Source: Acinetobacter sp. WCHA45 (lineage in GTDB: Bacteria > Pseudomonadota > Gammaproteobacteria > Pseudomonadales > Moraxellaceae). From it: a stretch of DNA of 64,000 nt. Under the pieces are notes generated by a model. The model was not told the DNA's origin, did not search any database, and saw only the letters and a program-made list of their open reading frames with translations. The translations under genes and the position numbers were made by a program. Below, piece after piece: positions 1 to 10,400 of this stretch. Position 1 is the first letter of the stretch. Each line of letters begins with the position of its first letter. The DNA is taken from assembly GCF_002165255.2 (NCBI RefSeq), contig NZ_CP028561.1, positions 1,674,001-1,738,000 on the forward strand, read 5' to 3'.

Positions 1-3000
1 ATTTACTAGTAGATTGAGCATCAAAGCCTTTGGCAGCAGAGTCACCATAAACTGGGTAATATTCATCTGGACGAATATCACGGAATAATCTTTGGTTTTT
101 ATCTTTATCTGAATCATATGCAAGTGTAAGCAGGTATTCACCTTTTACCTTACCTTTCAAAAATAATGCAGCACGACCCGTTATATTGCGCTTACCGTCT
201 TTTGAAGCTGAAATCTCATTTAATTCTTCTTCAAAACCATCATTTGAATTAATACCACTCAATTCTTTAGGGTCAAACTTTTTGAAATTAAAAGAACCTT
301 CAACCAGACCAACTGCGATAATCGGTCTTAAATCAGGTAAGAAACGAATAGGTGTGCTTGAGTGGAAGATACCACTTTCAACTGATAATGTTCCTTCACC
401 GGCTTCAATTGGCGCTTGAATTGGAACAAGTAAAGTTCCACCTTCAACGAATACTTGAATACCTGACTGTTTTGGATCTAAGTCTACTAAGTCAATCTTA
501 CCGATTGAACTATCTAATGTGATAGGTGTACGGTTTGATACAAGCGTACCATGTCGATCGACAATTTTTAAATTAACATTAAAACGATCGCGTCCGTTTG
601 CCTGTGGAATCGTTTTACTCGACTCAAGTTGCAACTTATCTAACTGATCAGGTGCAATAACATTAATACGTTTAATGTCTCGAGTATTGCCCATCATATC
701 TACTTCACGTACTTCTATCGTGTTGTGACCCGTACTTAAATCAACACCAATAAAATCTAAACCTGCAACCTGCATGTTCGGCAATACAGCACGTTTACCA
801 ACGCGTTTTTCAGGAACACGCGTTCCATTTACCCAAAGCTCAAGCTGAGTGCCTGCTGCACCTTTAACTTGAATGGAGGTCTGAGGATAAGGCAATACTT
901 GCCCATCTTTAAGATTTAAAATTTCTAGTTGATTATTCACAGCTGTTTCTAAAGCTGCTTCAAGATTAATCATTTTGGCAGAATTAACAGTATCTACAGA
1001 CTCTTCATTTGGCAGAGCAAGAGTTGAAGAACTTGGTAAAACGCTAGATGCTTGAACACCAGACTTTTCGGGTTCAAATTGTATTTGCTTGATTTCTTTA
1101 ATTTGTTCTTTTGAAAAATCAAGATTACAATTCGCCTGAGCTCCAACGGCTGAAATACAGCCACTCGATGGCTGTCCACGAACATCCGTAACTTTAGAAA
1201 AAATTGGATCAATCGTTAAATCAGAACGTAATATTTGCTCTAAATTTGTATTCTCTTGTTCAATGCGTTTTTTACGCTCTAGCACCCGTTCAATTAAAGA
1301 TTCTGAACATTGACCAACACCTTCAGCTATCGCAAAATCGGCACGATGCAATTCACCACGTTTTAAATCGACAAAACGACTATTTGGATCACCTGCTTGA
1401 CGATTATTTATTAATACTAATTCAGAACCAATTGGTAAACTTGTACGATCGACTTTTAAAACATGCGTTTTTGCACTAATTCCATAGAAATCATACTTAC
1501 CTTCGCTATCAGTAATAACATAACTACCATCTTCAAGATAAATACGAACACCAGGAACACCTATTTCACCAGCATCTTGGACACCATTCCGATTACAGTC
1601 GGTGAAGATTTTACCAACAATAAAACCGTCAGAAATCATCATACCAGGTGTAACTTCTACTTTCGCTGATGCTTCATTAGACTCAACACCTTTCGCATCT
1701 TTGGCACGAACACGGTTGATACCATCACCATTGAGTGCATTTGGTCCAATATAAACGCGATACTGTACTTTAACTTCTTTATTTGGAGTGAGTGTACCTA
1801 GTCCAAGTGTTAAATAAGGTCCCTTACCACCTAATGGATCTTCTACCTTTTTACCATCAACACGCATTGAGCCTTGAACATAAATAAAGCCTCGAGGAAG
1901 TGTATCTGTAATCGAAACATTTGTTGAATCTGCCGTTCCACGATTTGCAACATTCACCGTATATTCTTCGAATTCACCAATTTCAGCAGTTTTATTTGAA
2001 GCAACTTTTTTTACAAATAAAGGTGAATTCGTATTATCCACTTCAGGGTCAATTGGAATATCAATATTGAGTGCAGGGTCACCATTATTTAATGTGAACT
2101 GTCCAGCATAAGACCACTTTAAATCAACTGCTTTATCTGCTGGGAAACTTGAATATACCTTGCGATCACTAATAAAAGTATAACGTTTGTCACCCGGAAT
2201 AGTGTTTGTGTCTACAATAAAACTATATGTACCTGCTTTCACCAGTGGATAGATAAATTCACCAGCACTATTAGTCACTTGTTTTGCAGGAATAGAAATC
2301 TTATCACCTGTTTGAGGATCAATTTCAAATGCTACATTATCACCAATTGGTTGACCATTTTGATCCAATAAAGTAACTGTAGCACCGGCTACAGGTAAAC
2401 CCGTTTTAGCATCAAATACTGTACCATACGGATCGATTAACACACTTGTATTAATGTCGGTAATTGTTCCTGTAGATTGGCCTTGCGCATCCAAACAGTC
2501 AGTTAAACTAATATCAACTTTATCACGTTTAAGTGTCTGTAAAACTGCATCATATCGAATGCCTTTATCTGAAAGAGTTGTTGGTAATGTATAGTGGAAT
2601 ACACCTGTATTTGGTCCAGTTTCAATACCAATAACTTCTTCTAAATCATCTGTTTTTGTAGATTTAATTCGAATTTTCACACGATCTGGAATATAACGAT
2701 CAGCATTACAACTTGCATTTTTAGCTTCTATATTCAGCGGCTTATTTACACTACCAGTTGCCAAAATATTCTTAAAATCACTTGAATTATTTGTAATATC
2801 TGCTGAGCCGCTAACTAAAGTAGATGCAACGTTTGATAACACATCTTTCTGACTATCAGTTACAGCATACGAAACTTTATAAGTATTTTTTACTGTGGTT
2901 TTTGCAATATTGCGGTTCATACTAACAACAAGATCAACTTGCTCAGATGTATTTGCAGCAATTTGTGGAAAACCGACAACAAGCTGGTTGATCTGTGCAA

Positions 3001-3865
3001 CATCACTTGGAGCAATAGTGCTATAACTATTATTGGCAAGCTTGTATAAAATTTTTGCTTGAGTATTTTTTACTAAAGCAGATTTAAATGTTGTATTAGG
3101 TGGTAAATCATCAACCAACAAAACCATTTTTTGTGTTTGACCATCCACCATGACATCGGTTGGTCTAGCTGGCTTCTTACCTTCATTGCTAATATTGAGC
3201 GTGTAATTTAAGTCATAATTTGCACTTGCAGAAGGCTCAAAAGTTTTTTGTTGTACTTCTTTAGTTGCAACTAATTTTGCACCATAGCTAATTGCACTAT
3301 CTGTAGCGATTGCAATTGCTGTTGTATCTTCAACAACTGTTGCTTTAATTGGTAAATTAAATTGCTGACCTTCTGTTAAATTTGAACTTGTGGTAGCAAC
3401 AACCCACAAATTGACACTTTGGCCAATTTGTAAAGCTACATTAGTTGTTAACTGTTGATCATTCGTATCAAATTCACCATCTTTGTTGCTATCTATGTAG
3501 ATTTTAATATTGTTTAATTCATTAATTGTTAATGCTTCTAGCTGAACATTAACAGGTGCATTACTATTATTCGATAAAGTATTGGCCCATATTACTCGCA
3601 CACTAGGTTCGACATCGAGTACTGGCGGTGTAGTTAAAGTAATAGCGTACAAAGCTGAAACATTAACTTCGACTGTATTAGAAACTGATTGTTGTTCTTT
3701 ACCATTTGCTACTGTAAAAGTTGCGTAAGCAACGTTTTTGATTTTACTACCTACATCAGGAATATTCGCGGCATGACCATACTGCGCAGACAATATAGAT
3801 ATTGTCAACGTTGACAACATGAAAGACATGTTTCGACTTACACGGATTTGCTTCTGTTGTAGCAC
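1..3865 (-). CDS. Giant exported DUF11/SdrD-B protein, 3' end outside window (partial)
   Basis: Open from a GTG at 3865 to the left edge (more than 1288 residues). ATGs at 3829 and 3820 are in-frame alternatives, and the GTG start is chosen only because it gives the fullest signal peptide, ending AHA-like at about residue 32 (GHA/ANI). The mature start carries the I-x-N-x-A module shared with three neighbours. Next come DUF11-like beta-sandwich modules (about residues 620-665), an SdrD-B-like segment with the loop DCNRNGVQDAGE near residues 745-790, then Ig-like segments. The last visible residues include YPVYGDSAAKGFDAQST, a signature I know from very large DUF11 proteins with a C-terminal outer-membrane barrel. 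I infer that this gene anchors or exports the products of the operon. The missing 3' end is needed to test that. It is the last visible gene of the six-gene run. Confidence 0.85.
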   Translation of the reverse strand, partial: MLQQKQIRVSRNMSFMLSTLTISILSAQYGHAANIPDVGSKIKNVAYATFTVANGKEQQSVSNTVEVNVSALYAITLTTPPVLDVEPSVRVIWANTLSNNSNAPVNVQLEALTINELNNIKIYIDSNKDGEFDTNDQQLTTNVALQIGQSVNLWVVATTSSNLTEGQQFNLPIKATVVEDTTAIAIATDSAISYGAKLVATKEVQQKTFEPSASANYDLNYTLNISNEGKKPARPTDVMVDGQTQKMVLLVDDLPPNTTFKSALVKNTQAKILYKLANNSYSTIAPSDVAQINQLVVGFPQIAANTSEQVDLVVSMNRNIAKTTVKNTYKVSYAVTDSQKDVLSNVASTLVSGSADITNNSSDFKNILATGSVNKPLNIEAKNASCNADRYIPDRVKIRIKSTKTDDLEEVIGIETGPNTGVFHYTLPTTLSDKGIRYDAVLQTLKRDKVDISLTDCLDAQGQSTGTITDINTSVLIDPYGTVFDAKTGLPVAGATVTLLDQNGQPIGDNVAFEIDPQTGDKISIPAKQVTNSAGEFIYPLVKAGTYSFIVDTNTIPGDKRYTFISDRKVYSSFPADKAVDLKWSYAGQFTLNNGDPALNIDIPIDPEVDNTNSPLFVKKVASNKTAEIGEFEEYTVNVANRGTADSTNVSITDTLPRGFIYVQGSMRVDGKKVEDPLGGKGPYLTLGLGTLTPNKEVKVQYRVYIGPNALNGDGINRVRAKDAKGVESNEASAKVEVTPGMMISDGFIVGKIFTDCNRNGVQDAGEIGVPGVRIYLEDGSYVITDSEGKYDFYGISAKTHVLKVDRTSLPIGSELVLINNRQAGDPNSRFVDLKRGELHRADFAIAEGVGQCSESLIERVLERKKRIEQENTNLEQILRSDLTIDPIFSKVTDVRGQPSSGCISAVGAQANCNLDFSKEQIKEIKQIQFEPEKSGVQASSVLPSSSTLALPNEESVDTVNSAKMINLEAALETAVNNQLEILNLKDGQVLPYPQTSIQVKGAAGTQLELWVNGTRVPEKRVGKRAVLPNMQVAGLDFIGVDLSTGHNTIEVREVDMMGNTRDIKRINVIAPDQLDKLQLESSKTIPQANGRDRFNVNLKIVDRHGTLVSNRTPITLDSSIGKIDLVDLDPKQSGIQVFVEGGTLLVPIQAPIEAGEGTLSVESGIFHSSTPIRFLPDLRPIIAVGLVEGSFNFKKFDPKELSGINSNDGFEEELNEISASKDGKRNITGRAALFLKGKVKGEYLLTLAYDSDKDKNQRLFRDIRPDEYYPVYGDSAAKGFDAQSTSK

Positions 3866-3919
3866 AGCGCTCTACCCTTCAACTAAATAGTCTAAATGAA
3901 AAAACTTTAAAATTATTGT

Positions 3920-3950
3920 TGTGGACACCTGCTTTGCGCAAATGCCCACA
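3920..3950 (-). promoter_or_regulatory. Intergenic stem-loop between two surface-protein genes
   Basis: TGTGGACA at 3920-3927 pairs with TGCCCACA at 3943-3950 (8 bp with one G-U pair in the transcript). The loop contains the perfect palindrome TTTGCGCAAA. No T-run follows in the direction of transcription, so it is not a classical terminator. An mRNA-processing or stabilising hairpin that sets relative expression of the flanking genes is plausible. Confidence 0.4.
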
Positions 3951-3995
3951 TATTTAATCAATTCATTTTGAGCAATCGAAATTACTTAATGAATA

Positions 3996-6671
3996 TTAAT
4001 TATTTACTTTGATTACAAACTCTAATACCGCGCTTGTATTAGGTACAAGAGGTGTTTTCTCAGCAGCGATAGTACCTGTTGAACCATCAGTTAATGCAGC
4101 AGTTGAAGTACTTAATGTCGCATTTGTAGCTACTGGAGATGCACTTGCAATCACTTTCAACGTTGTATATGCAGGTGTAGCATCGCTAATCACAACATTA
4201 GTTACGTCAGCATTACCTTCATTCGTTGCAGTAATTCTATACTTCACACATTCGCCTGGTTTAGCAGAAACTGTATTTTGAGTATAAGTACCAGCTGCAC
4301 CCGTTACACAGTTAGCTAAAGATTGCTCTTTCACTAAACGCACTTGACCACTTGTTACAGTCGTTAAGTCAGTGTTCACTAGATCGGCAACAGACTGACC
4401 ACCAACAACTGTTGGTTTGATCGTTAATACAACTGCACTTGGTGTTCCAGCAGTTGCATTTGTTGGAGCTTGAACTTTGATGAGTAAGTTAACAGATGCA
4501 CCACGAGCGATACTTCCAGTTTTCACTGCAAGATCACTACCTGTGACTAATTCACCAGAATCAGCTATACCATCGTTATTCGAATCTACATATAAGGTTG
4601 TTACCCAACCATTTGCAGTTTGGTCATTCGTTAATGTAAACGGTAATGTATTGGCTGTCGCACCTTCAACGATGTTACCGTTGTTGGTTAAGGTATGCTT
4701 GTAAACAACCGTACCACCTGGTGCAACTTGTCCAGTACGGTCACTTTGCAAGCTAAGGATACGATTAGTTTCAACTGTTACACGATCAGACATTACATCT
4801 GTTAAGCCAGTAGCAGGAGAAGAAACTTTAAAGATAACTTCTTGATCACCTGCTGGAGCATTTGCTGGAGGCGTTACAACTGCAACAAGTTTAACACTAC
4901 CGCCAGTTGGTATATTACCTGTATTCGTGATTGGAGCACCTGTTGGATTACCTGCACCATCAGCTAAGTAATATTGAACCGTCCAACCCGCTGGTAATGT
5001 AGGTGATGTAGATAAATTATAGTTATCTCCAGTTGCACCTTTATTATCAATTGTTAATGGGAAGTTAGTTGCTTGACCAGGTTTAGTTGACTTGGTGTCA
5101 ATATATTGACCTGTATCTTGACCAGATGCGCCAGCAACTGCACCCGAGCTATTCGTTGCATCACCATTGTGTAAGTCAACTGTTGATGCTGTTACTTGAC
5201 TAATCGTTAAAGTAATCGTATCTGGTGTTGCAGTTGGGTTAGTTACTGGAGTAGCAGTTAAAATTGTGTTAATTGCTGTTGCTGTAGAATAAGTTGAAGG
5301 TAGAGTTACCTTCGTAACAACTTGGTATGTAGCGCCGCTTGCGATTGGACCCGTGTCTGCAACACCATCACCATTCGTATCAGTTAATGGCGTTACACCA
5401 TCAGCTTTGAATAATTCAACAATACTACCAGATGGTAAACCGAGTTTATTAACTGAAATATTAAACGCTTCAGTTACATTACCAGTGTTATGTACAACGA
5501 TTGGTTCCCCAGTAACACCAAAAACAACTGGCGTACCTTGAGTTGTTGACTTAGTAATGACATCAGGTGTTGGGGTTGCTGTTGATTGTCCATCAGCAAA
5601 AGCATCCGTAGTACTATCGTTGATTGTACCTTTTTTAACACCTAACACTGTTACATCGTTCGGGTTAGATGGTGTTTTACCTTCTGTACCTGGACCATCT
5701 GGATCCACTTCAGCGATGTTTGTAATGATACCAGCTGGAGTATTTTGGTTTACTCGAACTTTGAATTTCAATACACCACTGCTGTTTGCAGCAACTGTAG
5801 GAATAACTAATGTTGCTGTTCCTGAAGTGAAGTTATATCCATCAGCATCAGCTGCATCACTTACAGCTGTACCATTTACTGTAGCAGAACCAGTAACATA
5901 AGTTAAACCAGATGGAAGTACGTCGGTGATCGTAACGTTAGTTGCAGTCGTGTTACCCGTATTTTGATAAGCTAAAGTATATTCAACTTCACGTGCTACA
6001 GGGCTTGATGAAGTAGCATCTACATTACTAACGCTTGCAGATTTTAATAAACTAATTACAGCGCCATTGGTAATCTTAACTGTATCTACGTTTTTAGCAG
6101 TTACACTTGTATCATAACCACTGATTGCTGAAACCGTTAACTTACCAAGATCATTAGCAAAAATGTTGTTGCTTGCTGTTGTTGCTTGTACGATTAAGTT
6201 AACAGATTGGCCTGCTGCTAAAGTTACGCTTGTTATAGGAGTTTGGCTATCTGGAACACCATCTTTGTTGGCATCAAGATAAACGTTTAAACCGCTGAAA
6301 TCGAAATTATCAGTTGTGTTATCACGTGTATCATTATTGACAACAGCTACGTTAAAAGTATCGCTGCCATTACCAGTATTTGTTAATGTGTGAGATAAAG
6401 ATACTTGACCATTCGCGTTAGCAGTTTTAGTTTGATCAGCGAGCAACGTGAAACTTGCTACTTGCAATACAGTCGTACTAACTACGTTTGATGTCACAGT
6501 TTTATTAGAACCATTGCTATCAGTATAGCTTGCAGATGCAATGTTACTAATGTTTGTGCCCGCACTAGGAGCTGCTGCGTGTGCTGAAGGAAGGAAAGCT
6601 GCACCACCTGCAACAAATGCAATCGAAGCTGCTAATTGCGTTAGCTTTAAACGTTGAGTTTGATTTGACAT
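3996..6671 (-). CDS. Exported DUF11-repeat surface protein, 891 aa
   Basis: A Sec signal peptide occupies residues 1-32 (cleavage after AHA). The mature protein opens with the shared module around NISNIASASYTD. It continues through repeated beta-sandwich DUF11-like domains rich in Thr, Asn, Val and Ala. Calcium-type Asp loops are visible (DANKDGVPDSQ at 133-143, later DTNGDGVADTG and DSNNDGIADSG). The last 120 residues form a module with two Cys and the motif TPAYT that recurs in the 886- and 895-residue neighbours. There is no LPXTG, autotransporter barrel or lipobox, so attachment must depend on a partner. The start follows an AGGGG about 11 nt upstream. It lies 39 bp downstream of the 164-residue gene. 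Role unknown; structural surface polymer or adhesin is inference. Confidence 0.85.
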   Translation of the reverse strand: MSNQTQRLKLTQLAASIAFVAGGAAFLPSAHAAAPSAGTNISNIASASYTDSNGSNKTVTSNVVSTTVLQVASFTLLADQTKTANANGQVSLSHTLTNTGNGSDTFNVAVVNNDTRDNTTDNFDFSGLNVYLDANKDGVPDSQTPITSVTLAAGQSVNLIVQATTASNNIFANDLGKLTVSAISGYDTSVTAKNVDTVKITNGAVISLLKSASVSNVDATSSSPVAREVEYTLAYQNTGNTTATNVTITDVLPSGLTYVTGSATVNGTAVSDAADADGYNFTSGTATLVIPTVAANSSGVLKFKVRVNQNTPAGIITNIAEVDPDGPGTEGKTPSNPNDVTVLGVKKGTINDSTTDAFADGQSTATPTPDVITKSTTQGTPVVFGVTGEPIVVHNTGNVTEAFNISVNKLGLPSGSIVELFKADGVTPLTDTNGDGVADTGPIASGATYQVVTKVTLPSTYSTATAINTILTATPVTNPTATPDTITLTISQVTASTVDLHNGDATNSSGAVAGASGQDTGQYIDTKSTKPGQATNFPLTIDNKGATGDNYNLSTSPTLPAGWTVQYYLADGAGNPTGAPITNTGNIPTGGSVKLVAVVTPPANAPAGDQEVIFKVSSPATGLTDVMSDRVTVETNRILSLQSDRTGQVAPGGTVVYKHTLTNNGNIVEGATANTLPFTLTNDQTANGWVTTLYVDSNNDGIADSGELVTGSDLAVKTGSIARGASVNLLIKVQAPTNATAGTPSAVVLTIKPTVVGGQSVADLVNTDLTTVTSGQVRLVKEQSLANCVTGAAGTYTQNTVSAKPGECVKYRITATNEGNADVTNVVISDATPAYTTLKVIASASPVATNATLSTSTAALTDGSTGTIAAEKTPLVPNTSAVLEFVIKVNN

Positions 6672-6710
6672 TCGGAAATTACCCCTGTTGAATATTCAAT
6701 GTCAGTTTGT

Positions 6711-7205
6711 TTAATTTTTGGTTTTGTCACTGTTAATACGCGTTTGCGCTGATACCGTTACAGATTTCCCAGCAGGAAGTTCTGCGATCGTCCAACGTAA
6801 TGCACGATAATCTTTCAGTGGAACATTCACCATTTGATTACCCTCTTTGCGTTTTAAAGGCATCGGGGCAAAATTTGTACCGTCTGTACTTGCTTGCGCG
6901 TTTTCTGGCTCAGATTTCGCCAAAAATAACGTTTCTACGGGTATTGGTAACGTCGCAGCTAAGTTTTTAATTTTTCCTGATGTATTATTTGTATACGTTG
7001 CACGATACTCAATTACATCATTTGGCTTCACTTTATTGACTAACTTAGCTACTGGCTTCCCATCTGTGCTTACACTAATGAGATAGGTTTTTAATTCTAC
7101 GGATACAGGATCTTTTGCAACTTTAGTTTCAGCAGAAACACTAACCGCCAAAACCAAACTAGCTGCACCAAGTAAACCTTTTTTCCAATTATCTTTTAAA
7201 TGCAT
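6711..7205 (-). CDS. Small exported DUF11-like protein, 164 aa
   Basis: The start chosen is ATG 7205 (MHLKDNWKKG), with GGAA upstream and an immediate signal peptide (hydrophobic GAASLVLAVSVSA, cleavage after VSA). The longer frame reaching 7286 would bury the signal sequence. The mature part is a single DUF11-type beta sandwich with the typical phrases YRATYTNNTSGKIKNL and LRWTIAEL. It is the only one-domain protein in the cluster and sits between the 1336-residue and 891-residue genes. By position and size it could be a pilin-like subunit, adaptor or periplasmic chaperone of the system, but nothing in the sequence decides between these. Confidence 0.8.
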   Translation of the reverse strand: MHLKDNWKKGLLGAASLVLAVSVSAETKVAKDPVSVELKTYLISVSTDGKPVAKLVNKVKPNDVIEYRATYTNNTSGKIKNLAATLPIPVETLFLAKSEPENAQASTDGTNFAPMPLKRKEGNQMVNVPLKDYRALRWTIAELPAGKSVTVSAQTRINSDKTKN

Positions 7206-7396
7206 GTTTATTGTTTCCACACTCAACACCTTAAACTTTTGAACATATTCTATTCTATAGACAAAGTTCAAAATAATTTTTAACATTACTAAAATACAAT
7301 ACTTTTATGTATTTTTGTTGAAAAAAATCACTTTTTTTGTAAAAAAACATCTACTGGTTCAAACAATTAAAAAAACTCTATACCAGCTATCAGCAC

Positions 7397-7433
7397 AAAG
7401 TATGCCAAATCAATAATATTTTCGGCATACTTT
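7397..7433 (-). other. 10-bp perfect inverted repeat in the 237-bp intercistronic gap
   Basis: AAAGTATGCC at 7397-7406 and GGCATACTTT at 7424-7433 are perfectly complementary around a 17-nt loop, 10 bp after the stop of the 1336-residue gene. Only three T residues follow on the minus strand, so it would be a weak terminator at best. The rest of the gap (7206-7396) is AT-rich. It contains a loose promoter candidate (TTGAAC, 18 nt, TATGTT) before the 164-residue gene. The block may therefore comprise two transcription units. Confidence 0.5.
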
Positions 7434-7442
7434 ATCTATAAT

Positions 7443-10400
7443 TTACTTTTGCGACACACAGAACCTTAGAGTGCCTGAAGCTGATGGATTTAATAACCCA
7501 GTCAAGCTCCATTCAAGATAATCACCGGAACGGTTTGTATTACAAGTATTTCCACTTGGTATAAGTCTACAACTCATACTGCCAAAATTAGTACCAATTG
7601 GTAAACTATCTTTCACTTTTACGTTCTGTAGTTTCTTGGTACTGTTATTTTTATAGGTGATTTCATACTCTAAATTATCTTGCTTAGAAGCCTGATTAGT
7701 CGTTACAAATGCGTTTGTATCGGAAGATGTTGAAGGACAACTGCTTACTGCACGTACCTTTTTTGTCAGTGTCAAACCAGCACTACCAATAAGTGTCACA
7801 TCCTGACGTTTAAGCGTTTGCCCTGGAATCGTTTCTGGTGGATTTGTCAGAACAAATTGATAGTCCGCTTGAAGAGTTCCAATATGTTGTGCGCCCGCAG
7901 CAACATTAGTTGGTACATGAACTCGCTGTACTAAACAAATATCAGCACTTGGCTGTAATAGAACAGTACTTGCAGCAGTTGGGTTAAATACAACTTCACC
8001 CATATCTACCTGACCATTACAGTTCGTATCTCGATAAACCAATGCTTGCCAAGGTTGATCGGCGCTAGCATTTGGTCGCTGAGTCTGAGTCTGTACTAAT
8101 TGAGTGAGTTGAACTGGAATTTGTGTGCTTAAACGGTGAGGATAGTCCGTGACATCTCCAGCAATAGCTGTATGTTGCCCATCTTCATTCAACACAACAT
8201 TAATAATCACATCACCAAAATTATTCGCTGTATAGCTTGTTGCACTTGTCTTGGTTAAAGCAATTGTATCTGATGAACGGGTGTAGCCCGTTGTGCCACT
8301 GACAGAAATATATTCAGGTAAATTCTGTTGAACAATACAAAAAGATGATGGTAATAAGCTTTGTTCAATTGAGAAAGCATAATCACCATTTGCACTTGTC
8401 ACTGTCGAAGCTAGTTGTGTAGTTGTACTACAGTTAATCAAACGAATTTTGCTATTTGCAATCCCAACTTCACCTGCATCTTGTATGCCATTATATGCTT
8501 TACTCGCATCTAGCGTTGTTCCGCTATTATCAACAAATACTCGTCCAGTAATATCAACGTAAATAAGCTTCGTATTTGTAAACGTACAAGTAATATCGGC
8601 GCCCTCTTTTATGCGAACAGCGGGAATCGTCACAATATTATTTACAAGCGTCCAAAAAGTACCTGTATTCCCTGTTACACCGCTATTTGCATCTACACAG
8701 CTGACACCTGATAAGACATATCCTGCTAAAGCACTTTCTGTAAAAGAAACATCTGTATTCAATGTTTGCGCCCAAAGCTGTTGTGCAGAGGTTGCTGTGG
8801 TTCCTGCTGTGACTGTAGTTACAGAATCCGTGGTAACTGCTGTTGTACTATTTACAAGATTGCTAAGATTAATATAGTTAAACGTACCCGTCCCATTCAC
8901 AGAGTTTTTAGCAATTTTAATTTTTGCACCATCTATAATGTTAATACTGACAGGAACACCTGTACCTGTGACTGTGTCATAGTTTGCAGTCGAACAATTC
9001 CCACTTAAAGACAAACCAATTGGTCCATAACCACCTGCGGAGTTTTCTGCATCCGACCCTGATAAATTGTAGGTATTACGATTGACGATACGATAGCTAA
9101 TGCGATGATAACCAGCACTGAAGGCGGAAGCTGTGGTAACAGTTACACCACCTGGTGCCCATCCGTTTGTGCTCGCCACGACATTACCATCCACCATAAT
9201 ATATGCGCCATCATCCACGCCAACACTCGTATTTCCAGTACAAACTGTTAATGTTTGCGAACTCGGAATATAGATCCCTGTGGTAAATTCCCAAGCACGG
9301 CGGTTATCGGCAGTCTGCATAGTAGGGAGTGATACCGTTCTTTCAGCAGCTGCCCCCATATTGCCAATAATGCGTTGGATCATGGGTGCAGCGGTGCTGC
9401 TGGATGCCAAATAAACTGAGTCGCCGAGTGCTGGCCCACCATAGGAAAGATAAGCACCCGTCGGGCTAGTTTGGCTTGGAGGCCAAGCTGCTGCAAGTGA
9501 ACTTCCCTGATTTACATTACTGCCTACAGGCGTACTTCCCCCAGTTCCTTCATAACCCACCCAAAAGGCACCATTGGTTGTTGACTCATTTTGCTGGTTG
9601 CTACCCCAAACCTTATACAGTGTTTCGCCTGCGCCGCTACCCGGGTTAAACTCATCACTCGAAACTTTAACAGTCGCTTGCTGAGCAGTACCCAAAGAGG
9701 AAGCTGCTGTTGTGCTGTAACTCACAGATAATTGTTTTATAGCTCCATTCGCCACGCTCCCTAAAGGGCATGTCCAGTTGCTACCACTTTGGGCACACCC
9801 CCCCCCACCGACAACACTTACACCCGTTACTGTCACACCAGTTTGTGGTGCGGCAATATAGGTTGCGATGGCATTGGTTGCATCGTTCGACCCTTCATTT
9901 TTAATATTGATGGTTTGTGTACCAACTCGTCCTCGTACAATCGTGGGTAAATCAGGAGTAATTGTAAAACGAGCTTCCTTAACCGCTGGATCAGGTGTCG
10001 GGGCTACAATGATCGCATTGACTGAACTACTAACAGGCGTATTCGATGAGGTTGACTCTATTGTTGCTGTATTGGTTAACGTACCTGCTGCGGTTGCTGT
10101 ACCCTGAATCGTGATTATACAGGTTGCTGTTGTTGCACCTGTAAACAGTCCCGAAACTTTCCAGCCTGCGGTATTATCGCCTGTTAATGTAGGAGTACAG
10201 GAAGTAGTAACAGGGCTTGAACCTCCTGTACCTTGTGTCGTAGCTGGTGTTCCGACAATAGAAACATTTTTTAAACTGACTGGGAGTGTGTCATTAAAAG
10301 GTAAATTTACAACTGTCCCACCCAATGTTGCGCCTGATGGCGTATTGTTGGTAATAGTTAATTGATATTGCATCAATGAACCAAGAGCCACATTGTTCAA

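Noticed and set aside
5557..5901. Long plus-strand frames inside the surface-protein genes (also 9868-10365, 10672-10896, 15882-16154)
   Set aside because: They are antisense shadows. The repetitive Val/Thr/Asn codon pattern of the real minus-strand genes leaves the opposite frame open. They lack ribosome-binding sites and meaningful domains.
7206..7286. Upstream extension of the 164-residue protein
   Set aside because: Starting at 7286 would place 27 polar/hydrophobic residues ahead of a clear signal peptide. No ribosome-binding site supports it.
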